DNA of 39,420 nt. It comes from CAYWBI01 sp964456445 (lineage in GTDB: Bacteria; Calditrichota; Calditrichia; Calditrichales; J004). The stretch covers positions 1 to 39,420 of the forward strand of contig CAYWBI010000016.1 of the NCBI GenBank assembly GCA_964456445.1, given 5' to 3'. The translations under genes and the position numbers were made by a program. The notes under the pieces were generated by a model. The model was not told where the DNA came from and did not search any database. It saw nothing but the letters and a program-made list of their open reading frames with translations. Positions 8,087 to 18,066 of this stretch are shown piece after piece; positions within the stretch are counted from its first letter, which is position 1; the number at the start of each line of letters is the position of its first letter.

Positions 8087-11000
8087 ATGAGTAGGGACCC
8101 AAAGCTACAATTAAAAACTAATGAAAATTCGATTTATAACTTTACCACAAAACGCCCTGTAGCCATTTTGATGGTGGTTCTTGGTGTATTGGTTTTTGGA
8201 TATATTTCATATTATGAACTTCCTTTAAACCTTATGCCGGAAATGACCTATCCCAGCTTAACCGTGCGTACGGAATATCCCGGCACAGCCCCGGAAGAAG
8301 TGGAAACGGCCATTTCCCGTCCCGTGGAACAAGCCCTTGGTGTGGTTGATAACCTGGTTTCCATAAGTTCAGTTTCAAAAGCAGAACAATCGGATGTGAT
8401 TCTGGATTTCACCTGGGACACGGATATGGATAAGGCCACGGCCGATGTTCGCGAAAAGTTGGATCAGGTTTTTTTGCCGGATGACGCCAAGCGTCCGCTT
8501 ATTCTGCGTTTTGATCCGTCACTTGATCCAATTATGAAATTAGGGCTGTATGGTAAAGCCGGATTGACCTATCTGCGTTATGTGGGGGATGAACAACTAA
8601 AAAGGGAATTGGAAACAATTGATGGCGTGGCCGCGGTAAAGATTAAAGGTGGCCTTGAAGAAGAGATCCGTGTTGAATTGAATGAAAAATCACTTACTCT
8701 TTTAGGGATGGATATTCAGACAGTCCGTGACCGGCTGAGCCAGGAAAACGTAAACCTGGCCGGTGGAAATCTTAAGGAGGGCCAAACAGAGTATTTGGTA
8801 CGCACACTTAATGAGTTTAAAAATGTAAAAAGTATATCCAACCTGGTTATCGGGCGTTATAATAATGTGGACGTACGCATCAAGGATGTTGGTCGGGTAC
8901 TTCGTACTTATAAGAAACGTGAAATCATCACCCGTATTAAGGGTAAGGAAAGTGTTGATGTTGAAATATATAAGGAAGCGGATGCAAATATTGTAGATGT
9001 TGCCAAACGGGTAAAAGCGCGGCTTTATGGTACCCCCGAGCAGAAAGCTTTTGTGGCGGAAATGGCCAAAAAAAAGGGTAAAAAGCCAACTGTAAAAAAG
9101 AAGGCCCCCGAAGAAAAAAAACAAGCGGTGAAATCAGGGGGGCGTGGCCGGCGTGGTGGCAGGCGTGGAAATATGGGCGGAGCGGCTTTTCGCAAGGCTC
9201 AAATGACAAATTTTATCGCCTATCGACTACCTAAGGGCGTGAATATTACTACCTTAACGGATCAATCCTTGTTTATAGAAAGTTCTGTACGTGAAGTTAT
9301 TAATACCGCATTGATGGGTGGACTGCTGGCCATCCTTGTGCTTTTTATATTTTTACGTCGGCTTGTCCCTACAGTTATCATCGCCCTTTCAATACCCATT
9401 TCAATTATAGCAACCTTTGCGCCAATGAAAATATTTGGTGTTTCCTTAAATGTGATGTCCCTGGGCGGCCTTGCGTTGGGCGTGGGGATGTTGGTGGATA
9501 ACTCCATTGTGGTATTGGAAAGTATTGCCCGATGTCGTGAAGATGGGGACAGCCTGATTGATGCAACATTACGTGGGGTTAAAGAAGTGGGTGGGGCGGT
9601 AATCGCCTCAACACTTACAACCATTGCCGTGTTTTTTCCTATTGTTTTTGTTCAGGGGGTGGCCGGACAGGTTTTTGGGGATATGGCATTGACCATTGTT
9701 TTTTCCCTGTTGGCTTCGCTGGCGGTAGCACTGTTTCTTATTCCAATGCTCTCATCCCGCGAAACGCAAAGTTTTTTAAGGGGCGCCCAAATCGATCGTA
9801 TTCCTAAAGATTATATTCTTGATATCCCATTGCGGGATAAAATAGATCGGTTGTTCTCCATGGATTCCGCTCTCAGTGGTGGTGAAAAATTTATCGGCTG
9901 GATCAACGCTTTTATCCAATCGGTATTCACGGCATTCAAACGGATATTTTTTATGTTGATAGCGATGTCCGTTGCATTGATAAAGCTTACATATACCGTG
10001 CTGCTTACCGTGCTGGTCCCTGTCTTATTTCTTTTACACTTTGTAATCAAGGATTTTCGCTATACCCGTTTTGTACAGGGCCAGGCAAATAATGTGACCT
10101 TTATGTTTTTCCGTTTTAGTAATTCCTTTTGGGAAGACTATGCACGGATCAAATCGTCTGTTGCCTTTGTTACAGACATGCATGCTGTGAATGATAAAGT
10201 TCGTGCTAAAAAAGGCTTTGCGTTTTTTGTTCATTTGCTTCTCTGGCCAATAAAATTTCTTTTTTACACGATCAAATATATGCTTTATGTGGTCGTGGAA
10301 ATACTCTATCGAATTGTCCACGCAATTATAATGATACTTGGGCTTTTTATCTATATGTTCTTTCTGCTTGCCCGTTTGATTTTCACCCCCATCACTCGAA
10401 TCATTGTAAAATTGTTTGACATTGGGTATGGATGGGTAGAGCGTCAATACCCTGTTTTGCTTGAAGGCGCGTTGAACAATAAATTCACGGTGTTGGGCAT
10501 TGTCGGTATTTTATTTGTTGTTACCATCTTTGGATTGGGGCCGCGTATCGGCAGCGAGCTTATCCCCGAGGTGCACCAGGGAGAGTTTTATGTTGATCTG
10601 CGTTTTCCGGTCGGCACGCCCGTTGAGCGTACCGACAAAAACATTATGCCGATTGCCGATAAAATTGCCGACATACAGGGTGTGGAAAAAGTTTCAACTG
10701 TTTCCGGTACGGATAAAAGCGCCACTTCCGATTCCGAAGAAGGTGAAAACACCGCCCGTTTAACGGTGACTATTAAGCAGGGGCTGGATTTCGAAACGCA
10801 GGAAGATATTATAATAAATAAAATTCGCGACATAGTGGATGCTTATTCCGGCGTTTCTTCCAGTATTGCGCGGCCAACCCTGTTCAGTTTTAAAACACCG
10901 ATAGAAGTGCACCTCAAGGGATATAATCTTGCTAAACTTCAAAAATATAGCAGTCAAATTAAAGACCAGATCGCCGAAATACCGGGTATTGTGGATGCAA

Positions 11001-11962
11001 AATCAAACTTACAACGGGGAAACCCGGAAGTACAGATTTTCTATAACCGGAAATTACTTGCGCGACAAGGCCTTAACGTAAAAAATGTTGCGACGATTAT
11101 CCGTAATAAGGTACGTGGTGATGTCGCCACGGAATTTAAGGAAGAAGATCGTAAAATTGACGTCCTCGTACGTATCCGTGATAGTGACAAGGAGAGCATT
11201 GATGACTTAAAGCGCATGGTGATAAACCCAGGTGCAAAAGTGGCTATACCATTATCGGCAATAGCTACAATCCGTATAAACGAGGGCCCATCGGAGATAC
11301 GACGCGTAGATCAGCAACGCTCGGCCGTGATTACGGCAAACGTCGCACCGGGTTACGACCTTAAAAGCCTGAATAATAAAATTTATAATGAATTGCTCAC
11401 TGCTGATTTACCAAATGATTTTGCTTATGAATTGGCCGGGCAAAGTAAGGAGATGGAAACCTCTTTAAATAGTTTAATGCTTGCTTTGGGTTTGGCTATC
11501 TTTCTGGTTTATATTGTAATGGCATCGCAATTTGAATCATTGATTCACCCCTTTATCATTATCTTTACAATTCCATTGGCATTAATTGGTGTCGTGATTT
11601 TTTTATATATTCTTAATATCCCATTGAGCATAGTCGTCTTTTTGGGGTTGATTATGTTAGCCGGAATCGTGGTCAACAATGCCATTGTGCTTGTGGACTA
11701 TATTAATTTTTTAAGGGAGAAGGGATTGTCTAAAATGGACGCCATAATAAAGGCGGGACAAACCCGTTTACGTCCAATTTTAATGACAACCACTACAACT
11801 GTTTTAGGTTTGTTGCCAATGGCTTTGGGGATTGGAGATGGTGCGGAAATACGTACCCCAATGGCCATCACAGTTATCGTCGGTTTATCCACGGCAACTT
11901 TGTTGACCCTCATAGTTATCCCGACGGTTTATAGTGCTGTGACCAGGGAAAAGATTAATTAA
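8087..11962 (+). CDS. RND efflux permease with large inserts (HAE1/AcrB-like)
   Basis: Inner-membrane proton-driven efflux pump of the AcrB superfamily. At 1291 residues it is about 240 longer than usual. The extra length falls in two places: a Lys/Arg/Gly-rich stretch in the first porter domain (about 327-365, nt 9066-9185), and a region of about 200 residues between the normal TM6 and TM7 (about 560-795) with several additional hydrophobic segments. The TM4 motif reads VDNSIVVLE, so the first relay Asp is kept and the second is Asn; the TM10 Lys position is in VVNNAIVL, i.e. Asn. This pattern is common in this subfamily. The ATG at 8087 is preferred over TTG 8075 because GGAG at 8077-8080 sits 6 bases ahead of it. 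Substrate cannot be read from sequence. Confidence 0.92.
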   Translation: MSRDPKLQLKTNENSIYNFTTKRPVAILMVVLGVLVFGYISYYELPLNLMPEMTYPSLTVRTEYPGTAPEEVETAISRPVEQALGVVDNLVSISSVSKAEQSDVILDFTWDTDMDKATADVREKLDQVFLPDDAKRPLILRFDPSLDPIMKLGLYGKAGLTYLRYVGDEQLKRELETIDGVAAVKIKGGLEEEIRVELNEKSLTLLGMDIQTVRDRLSQENVNLAGGNLKEGQTEYLVRTLNEFKNVKSISNLVIGRYNNVDVRIKDVGRVLRTYKKREIITRIKGKESVDVEIYKEADANIVDVAKRVKARLYGTPEQKAFVAEMAKKKGKKPTVKKKAPEEKKQAVKSGGRGRRGGRRGNMGGAAFRKAQMTNFIAYRLPKGVNITTLTDQSLFIESSVREVINTALMGGLLAILVLFIFLRRLVPTVIIALSIPISIIATFAPMKIFGVSLNVMSLGGLALGVGMLVDNSIVVLESIARCREDGDSLIDATLRGVKEVGGAVIASTLTTIAVFFPIVFVQGVAGQVFGDMALTIVFSLLASLAVALFLIPMLSSRETQSFLRGAQIDRIPKDYILDIPLRDKIDRLFSMDSALSGGEKFIGWINAFIQSVFTAFKRIFFMLIAMSVALIKLTYTVLLTVLVPVLFLLHFVIKDFRYTRFVQGQANNVTFMFFRFSNSFWEDYARIKSSVAFVTDMHAVNDKVRAKKGFAFFVHLLLWPIKFLFYTIKYMLYVVVEILYRIVHAIIMILGLFIYMFFLLARLIFTPITRIIVKLFDIGYGWVERQYPVLLEGALNNKFTVLGIVGILFVVTIFGLGPRIGSELIPEVHQGEFYVDLRFPVGTPVERTDKNIMPIADKIADIQGVEKVSTVSGTDKSATSDSEEGENTARLTVTIKQGLDFETQEDIIINKIRDIVDAYSGVSSSIARPTLFSFKTPIEVHLKGYNLAKLQKYSSQIKDQIAEIPGIVDAKSNLQRGNPEVQIFYNRKLLARQGLNVKNVATIIRNKVRGDVATEFKEEDRKIDVLVRIRDSDKESIDDLKRMVINPGAKVAIPLSAIATIRINEGPSEIRRVDQQRSAVITANVAPGYDLKSLNNKIYNELLTADLPNDFAYELAGQSKEMETSLNSLMLALGLAIFLVYIVMASQFESLIHPFIIIFTIPLALIGVVIFLYILNIPLSIVVFLGLIMLAGIVVNNAIVLVDYINFLREKGLSKMDAIIKAGQTRLRPILMTTTTTVLGLLPMALGIGDGAEIRTPMAITVIVGLSTATLLTLIVIPTVYSAVTREKIN

Positions 11963-12113
11963 GGGTTCCTTTCTATCCCGGTACGATGGGGGAATTTTAA
12001 TACAAAGACCTGCGTTTTTTATATTATAAATATATTAATATGCAGATTAATGGCACTTGATACTTTAAGAAGAACAATGTACAATTTCAGAAACATAACT
12101 CAGGAGACGCCAA

Positions 12114-15100
12114 ATGTCGCACAAAAAACCCGAAGGTAAAATAAGTCTTTTTCCTCGATTGGCATTAACGCGTCCTGTAACAGTGTTAATGTCATTGTCC
12201 GCTTTGCTGGTTATCGGTGTAATTGCCTATCTGCAAATACCGGTTGAACTGATGCCTGCCGGTTTTACTCCACCTTTTTTAGGAGTTTATACACCTTACC
12301 CCAATGCCAATCCGGAAGAAGTAGAACAGCTGATTGCACGGCCTATCGAAGAAGTCGTACGTACGATCAAGGGTTTAAAATCGGTTAATACCTCTAGCAG
12401 GGCCAATGGGTGTTGGACATTTTTACGTTTCAATCAAAATGCTGATATGGATTTGGCCTATAGTCAATTAAGGGACAGGATTGATCGGGTCAAACCCGAT
12501 CTGCCTGATGACGTTGATCGATTATATATCCGTAAGTGGAATGATGATGACCAGGCCATTATGTGGATTGCACTTATACCGGACAAACCTCTTGAGGACC
12601 CCTATTATTTTACAGAAAACCTGATCAAAAAGCCGCTCGAACGAATCGATGGCGTGGCCAATGTTGAAATCAATGGCGCTGATGAGAAGTCAATCCAGAT
12701 ACGCATCCATCAGGATCAGATTAAGGGTTATCGCATAAACTTATATAATGTTATTAGTACACTTCGACAGGATAATTTTGCTATTTCTTCGGGTGATGTC
12801 CGTGATGGGGGCAGGGAAATATTTGTCCGCTCGGTCGGTAAATTTCATACGTTGGAAGATATTCGCAATATCCCAATAAAAGGATCAAATATCCTGTTGA
12901 AAGATGTTGCTGATATTATTTATGATGTTCCTGAAAAAAGTTGGACTCAACGTATTAACGGCAAAGCCGCGATACAGTTGGGTATTTATAAAGAGTCAAT
13001 GGCCAACACGGTTGATCTTTGCAACCGGGTTAAAGATATGTTTGAAACACGTTTTGCAAACGACCCGCGTTTAAAAGATTTTAAGGTGGAATTTCTTTTT
13101 AACCAGGGCGATTATATTCTCGAATCGGTGGATAACCTGCAAAGCGCGGCTGTTTGGGGCGGTATGTTTTCATTTATCGTACTCTTTTTCTTTTTACGCC
13201 GTTTTCGGATGACCATCATGCTCAATCTGGCCATACCCCTTTCGCTGCTTTTCGCATTAACAGCGCTTTATTTTATGGGTTGGACACTTAATTTGATAAC
13301 CATGATGGGGATGATGATATCGGTTGGGATGGTGGTGGACAACTCCATTGTTGTGCTCGAAAATATCTATCGAAAACGGAGCAAGGGAGCAGATAATATA
13401 ACCGCCGCCGCGCAGGGCACCAGTGAAGTGTCGCTTGCTGTAACGATGGCCACTTTTACCACAATTGTTGTTTTTCTGCCGATGATCCTGATGAACGGAG
13501 AAGCCGGTTTCCGGTTTTATATGCTACGGATCGGGGTGCCGGTAATGATATCACTCGTTGCGTCACTGATTGTTGCCATGGTTTTTATCCCGCTCGCCGC
13601 GACACGAATTGTTTCAACACGCAAAGTGCAGGAACCGAAGATCATCGGCAAGGTGACCGGGTGGTATAAACGATTGTTGAGCCTGTCGCTTACGCATCGT
13701 ATGGAAACTTTTGTGGTATTATTGCTAATGCTGTTTTCTTTACAATTTGCAATGAGCAATGTGGGGCAAACAGACAACATGCAGGGTAATATCAATGATT
13801 TTCGGATTTTTTTGGATATGCCCGAGAATTACTCACTTAACGATGCAGATCGGGTAGTTAAAATGGTGGAAGATTCCATCACATCAAAAGCATATCGTTA
13901 TAATCTTAAAACAATCGATAGTCGTTTTAGGCATAACCGGGCCCGTTTGCAGGTATTCCTCAACCCCGAGGAGTCCGAAAACTGGTATCAGGCAATATTT
14001 AATGCCGGGAAAAATCTATTGGGCATCCAGGATACAACCTTAATGGCCAGGGATGCCGTAGTTGAAGATGTAAAAAACCGTATTCCAAAATTACCAGGTA
14101 TCACCGTTCGTACAACCTGGCGACAGAGCTCCGGTGGAGATGATGCATCGGTTAATATCAATTTATATGGGGACGATACCCAAAAATTGGCGGAGCTTTC
14201 AAAAGAAGTGGAACGTCGTTTAAGCACTATTCATGAAATCATAAGTGTCGAAACCGATCGGGAAAAAGGTTCGGATGAAATTCATCTGCTTGTGAACCGG
14301 GATAAACTGCGTAAATACGGTATCAATCCACAGGAAATTACCGGTACTATCATGTATGCCTTACGTGGAATACAGCTACCAAAATTCCAGACCGAAGACC
14401 GCGAAATAAATATGCTGATCCAATTACAGGAAAAAGACCGCGCCAATCTGCAACAGCTTAAAAACATCACTTTTTTTTCCAAAAGTGGTAAAGAAATTCC
14501 TTTGGCCTCCCTGGTTAAAATAGTGATTCAAAAAGGCTTTGGCAGTATATCACGGGAAAATGGCAAAACCTTTTTAGCAGTAAAGGCGAGTACTACCAGT
14601 CAGGATCTGGATGCGGTCCAGCATAAAATTGACAAGGTGATGGCCGGTTTTGAAATGCCCTATGGGTATAAATGGAACAAAGGCGCCCGTTTTCGTGATA
14701 TTGAGGAACAAAACACAAGTCAGTGGGCGGCTGTTGTCCTGGCAATAACCTTTGTCTTTTTATTGATGGGTATCCTGTTTGAGTCTTTCGTTCTTCCGTT
14801 GTCGGTGATTATTTCCATCCCCTTCTCATTCGTAGGGGCATATTGGCTCTTGTATATAACCGGTACCCCCTTTGATATGATGAGTGGCATTGGATTGGTG
14901 ATATTGATCGGGGTGGTGGTGAATAACGCCATTGTGCTGATCGATCTCGTAAACCGTTTACGTAAAGAGGGTTATTCCCGTACGGATGCCCTGCTGGAAG
15001 GTGGGACCAATCGTTTACGTCCCATTTTAATGACGGCTTTCACAACCATTGGGGGATTGATTCCCATGGCGCTGGGAAATGCAAAAATGATTGGTATCTC

Positions 15101-15275
15101 CTATAAACCGATGGGGTTGACCATCATTGGCGGTTTGATGCTTTCGACACTTGTTTCACTCGTTGCCGTTCCCTGGTCTTATACTCTTTTCGACGATATG
15201 AGCAATTATTTTAAACGTGTTGTTGGTGGGGTTATCCGCAAAAAAGAACCGGGACTTGTAAAAGCGGAAAAATAA
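12114..15275 (+). CDS. RND efflux permease, standard length (HAE1/AcrB-like)
   Basis: Second RND pump subunit of 1053 residues with the normal plan: TM1, porter PN domains, TM2-6, TM7, PC domains, TM8-12. The TM4 motif is VVDNSIVVLENIYR and the TM10 motif GVVVNNAIVLIDLV, matching the upstream permease in having Asn at the AcrB D408 and K940 positions. AGGAG at 12102-12106 is 7 bases before the ATG. With the adaptor and the long permease it forms a three-gene cluster; two permeases sharing one adaptor suggests either a heteromeric pump (as in MdtBC) or two alternative pumps. Confidence 0.92.
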   Translation: MSHKKPEGKISLFPRLALTRPVTVLMSLSALLVIGVIAYLQIPVELMPAGFTPPFLGVYTPYPNANPEEVEQLIARPIEEVVRTIKGLKSVNTSSRANGCWTFLRFNQNADMDLAYSQLRDRIDRVKPDLPDDVDRLYIRKWNDDDQAIMWIALIPDKPLEDPYYFTENLIKKPLERIDGVANVEINGADEKSIQIRIHQDQIKGYRINLYNVISTLRQDNFAISSGDVRDGGREIFVRSVGKFHTLEDIRNIPIKGSNILLKDVADIIYDVPEKSWTQRINGKAAIQLGIYKESMANTVDLCNRVKDMFETRFANDPRLKDFKVEFLFNQGDYILESVDNLQSAAVWGGMFSFIVLFFFLRRFRMTIMLNLAIPLSLLFALTALYFMGWTLNLITMMGMMISVGMVVDNSIVVLENIYRKRSKGADNITAAAQGTSEVSLAVTMATFTTIVVFLPMILMNGEAGFRFYMLRIGVPVMISLVASLIVAMVFIPLAATRIVSTRKVQEPKIIGKVTGWYKRLLSLSLTHRMETFVVLLLMLFSLQFAMSNVGQTDNMQGNINDFRIFLDMPENYSLNDADRVVKMVEDSITSKAYRYNLKTIDSRFRHNRARLQVFLNPEESENWYQAIFNAGKNLLGIQDTTLMARDAVVEDVKNRIPKLPGITVRTTWRQSSGGDDASVNINLYGDDTQKLAELSKEVERRLSTIHEIISVETDREKGSDEIHLLVNRDKLRKYGINPQEITGTIMYALRGIQLPKFQTEDREINMLIQLQEKDRANLQQLKNITFFSKSGKEIPLASLVKIVIQKGFGSISRENGKTFLAVKASTTSQDLDAVQHKIDKVMAGFEMPYGYKWNKGARFRDIEEQNTSQWAAVVLAITFVFLLMGILFESFVLPLSVIISIPFSFVGAYWLLYITGTPFDMMSGIGLVILIGVVVNNAIVLIDLVNRLRKEGYSRTDALLEGGTNRLRPILMTAFTTIGGLIPMALGNAKMIGISYKPMGLTIIGGLMLSTLVSLVAVPWSYTLFDDMSNYFKRVVGGVIRKKEPGLVKAEK

Positions 15276-15660
15276 TTTAGACGTCATAGTTTCTTTAGAT
15301 TCAGCTTATTTATAAATATCAGAACTACTTAATAATATTGGTTGTGAATAAATTATATGTTAACGGCCTATATTCTGGATATTTAATCAACGGGTTTGAC
15401 CACGAATTTTTAAAGATGGGGATACATTGGATAAATAAGCTAGGTAAATTTCTTATCCGAAACATAAAGTATTAGTGCACGATATAATTCTCCATTGAGA
15501 TTGTTAATAATAAAATCAGTTCAATGGTATGTGAAATAGCTTTAATGCCATTTATATTTGACAAAGCCAAAGAAATATGTAAATTATTGCCATTCAAAAG
15601 CACTTTAATCAAAGTAAAACCAAAAATAAACATATATTCTTTTATGACGTATATGGGATT
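15276..15660. other. Intergenic region after the RND cluster
   Basis: About 385 AT-rich bases with no convincing gene, RNA or terminator. There is no obvious hairpin-plus-T-run behind the second permease. Confidence 0.35.
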
Positions 15661-15864
15661 ATGAAAAAGAACCGAAAAATACAACGAATTTTTATGGGCA
15701 TAACAAGCATTTTTTATTTTACGGATGGCCCATTCCATCGTGAACCAATACTGCGCAATGGTAAAGGCCTTGAGTATCGTAACCGCAAAATATCGTCTTA
15801 CTTTGATCGCGTAGGCGGCTATTTAAATACTGCTATAGAAAAGGAAAAAGAGCGTGTCGGGTAG
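15661..15864 (+). CDS. Small hypothetical protein overlapping the DUF2335-like gene
   Basis: A 67-residue ORF of unknown function. It is basic at the N-terminus, has a short hydrophobic patch (about residues 10-20, too short and interrupted for a sure membrane helix) and a charged C-terminus ending in EKEKERVG. Its last 11 bases overlap the GTG start of the next ORF, an arrangement typical of coupled genes and the main reason to believe it. No good ribosome binding site is seen; the start could also be the ATG at 15694. I do not recognise the family. Confidence 0.42.
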   Translation: MKKNRKIQRIFMGITSIFYFTDGPFHREPILRNGKGLEYRNRKISSYFDRVGGYLNTAIEKEKERVG

Positions 15865-16279
15865 GCGGCAAAAATCTCTTCGTAAAGATCAAACCGAAAC
15901 AATTCAACATTCCACCCAACCAATTAACGCACAAACGACCCGGGTTGAAGGTAAACTCTATAGTGGCCCTTTGCCCCATCCTGATCTTATGGAAGGTTTT
16001 AAACGCGTGAATCCGGAATTGCCCCGTCTTATATTTGAGATGGCCCGGCAAGAACAGCAACAACAGCACTCTGCAGAAGAAATAGCTATTGAACATGATT
16101 TTATACTTGCGAAACGTGGCCAGTGGTTTGCTCTCACAGGTATGGTCATTCTTACAGGTGCTGCGCTAATCCTTGGCTTAAAAGGAATGGAAATCCCTGC
16201 ATCACTTATGGCCGGTACAACATTGAGCGGTGTTATCACGGCGTTTTTAAAAAGTAAAGAATCAAAGAAAACCAAGTAA
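15854..16279 (+). CDS. DUF2335-like small membrane protein
   Basis: A 141-residue protein starting at GTG (AAAGAG lies upstream). The middle contains a GPLPHPDLMEGFKRVNPELP segment followed by a Gln/Glu-rich stretch and RGQWFALTGM, which matches my memory of the DUF2335 pattern: an N-terminal Pro-rich segment, a short coiled region and two C-terminal hydrophobic helices (about 93-112 and 116-132) ending in a basic tail. The family is a predicted inner-membrane protein, often seen in prophage or accessory DNA, without an established function. It overlaps the preceding small ORF by 11 bases. The family assignment rests on recall of the motif. Confidence 0.7.
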   Translation: MSGRRQKSLRKDQTETIQHSTQPINAQTTRVEGKLYSGPLPHPDLMEGFKRVNPELPRLIFEMARQEQQQQHSAEEIAIEHDFILAKRGQWFALTGMVILTGAALILGLKGMEIPASLMAGTTLSGVITAFLKSKESKKTK

Positions 16280-16632
16280 GGGTTTTCTGTTGTTTATCTA
16301 TTCCTATATTAATAGCAAACTATTTATAACAGCCCTCTTTCTGGGAGATAATATAAGCTTTGCTGCCGAGGGTTAAGTCTATCCTTTTCCTGTCCCGGTA
16401 AATTTATAAATTGAAATAGCTACAGAGTATATCCGACTTTTATTCCAGACAAATAGATAAAAGGGAGTGTCTTTAGTTTCACTATAATAATGTGAATTGG
16501 GTAATTTTCCACTTGGGAGATATGATCAAACGTCGTCTTCACCCTTATAAGTCATATTTACACTAAAAACTTGCTAAAATATTTCAAATACAGTTGGACC
16601 TGCATGCTGAACAATTTTGTTGAAATCTGCAG
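16280..16632. other. Convergent intergenic region
   Basis: About 350 bases between the plus-strand DUF2335-like gene and the minus-strand MFS gene, whose 3' ends face each other. No coding potential was seen and no strong hairpin with a T-run in either direction. Confidence 0.35.
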
Positions 16633-17817
16633 TTAAACGTGTTTCTCCAGTGATGAGAACCCCCACACTATAAACAAACCCAATACAAGTACTCCGTTCC
16701 ATAATAATTCCGGACCAAAATGGGTATAAATAAATGGCCCGATGATCGGCCCAATAACAAAGGATGTGGAAAAGCTGAACATCATCGCTCCCATATAGGC
16801 GCCCCTTTTACAATCATCTGCGCGATTTGCAATGAATGCGGAAAGTAATGGAAAGGACAATATCTCGCCAACACTCCAGACTATAACGGTTAGGATCAGG
16901 AATGGATAGCTGCTGTGCCAGTTGACCATCCCTATGCCAAGGCACAGCAAGCCAATCCCCAGCGAAATCATCCGCATTATTTTATAGCGTCGGATATGAT
17001 GCACAATGGCCATCTCGAAGATAACAATGATCAAGGCATTCAGGGTCAATAAAAGTCCGAAATGATCTTCTGTCAGACCACCGGTTTTACGCAGGTACAT
17101 GGGCCAGGTATTAAAAAGCTGATTAAAGATGATGCCTGTAAGCAACATCAATGCAAACACCCTCAGAAACAATTTGTCTTGCCAGGGTGATGCCTCGTTA
17201 GCAGAGATGATATTTGTCGTTGACATACCCTGTTTTTCCTCATGGAAAAAGAAAAACAATAAAACCCCGGCGAGTATCGATGTTAGCCCCTCCAGCCAAA
17301 AAATATAGGTGTAGTTATAGGCGGCAAGAAATCCGCCAATTGCCGGTCCAACCGCCACGCCAAAGTTTACAGCTAACCGGTTGAGCGCAAATGCCTGCGC
17401 CCGTTGCTCCGGCCTGCACACTTTGGCCAAAGCGGTACTACTGGCCGGGCGATAAGCTTCTATCAAGACCGCCACGAGAAAAAGAATAATACCAATAGCC
17501 AATGGAGTGCGCGCCTCCCCTAAAACCAGGTAGCCCGAACCGCCAATTACCAAACTGGCCAACTGGATTGACTTCGTACCAAAACGGTCGCTTAGATGAC
17601 CGCCAAGCCACGAGCCAAACATGCCACCCAGCCCATACAGGCTAAGCAATGCGCCCGCCCCGATAGCGGAAAAATGCAAAGGCCCGGTTAAATACAGCAT
17701 CATAAAAAATAACACAGATGTTCCACTGCGGTTTATTAATGTGATTCCTGCCAGCAGCCAGGCCATAGAGGGAAGCCCCCTATAGGCATCATGGTAGTGT
17801 TTAATCAGTCTTTTCAT
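16633..17817 (-). CDS. Major facilitator superfamily transporter
   Basis: A 394-residue 12-helix MFS permease, the only large minus-strand gene of the window. The loop between helices 2 and 3 reads GGHLSDRFGTKSIQ, the standard MFS A-motif, and the first half ends with LNRLAVNFGVAVGPAIGG, a motif-C-like antiporter helix common in drug-efflux MFS members (DHA1/MdtH-like). A cytoplasmic loop of about 25 residues separates the halves. Start ATG at 17817 has no clear ribosome binding site. It is divergent from msrB with a 249-bp AT-rich shared upstream region. Substrate unknown; drug or metabolite efflux is an inference. Confidence 0.88.
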   Translation of the reverse strand: MKRLIKHYHDAYRGLPSMAWLLAGITLINRSGTSVLFFMMLYLTGPLHFSAIGAGALLSLYGLGGMFGSWLGGHLSDRFGTKSIQLASLVIGGSGYLVLGEARTPLAIGIILFLVAVLIEAYRPASSTALAKVCRPEQRAQAFALNRLAVNFGVAVGPAIGGFLAAYNYTYIFWLEGLTSILAGVLLFFFFHEEKQGMSTTNIISANEASPWQDKLFLRVFALMLLTGIIFNQLFNTWPMYLRKTGGLTEDHFGLLLTLNALIIVIFEMAIVHHIRRYKIMRMISLGIGLLCLGIGMVNWHSSYPFLILTVIVWSVGEILSFPLLSAFIANRADDCKRGAYMGAMMFSFSTSFVIGPIIGPFIYTHFGPELLWNGVLVLGLFIVWGFSSLEKHV

Positions 17818-18066
17818 GGGATGCGCAAGATAACGGATTTGTTTTAGAATTAAAATTTTAAAAATATATTTTTACACAATTTTTTTGCTCTAATAAAGCA
17901 GATCATGTTTATTTTTATCAATGAATTTGCCTTGCTTATTGTACGTTATCCAGATTTGTAGTACTCTCTCGCAATAAGTGTTTGGCTGGATTATTAATAA
18001 ATACCAGGCATAATTTAAGGCGTCAACCAAATCCGATATATAAATATGGGGTGGGAAGGTCTGCAA

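Noticed and set aside
12051..12066. TGGCACTT upstream of the second RND permease as a sigma-54 -24 box
   Set aside because: The -12 element (TTGC) is absent at the required spacing.
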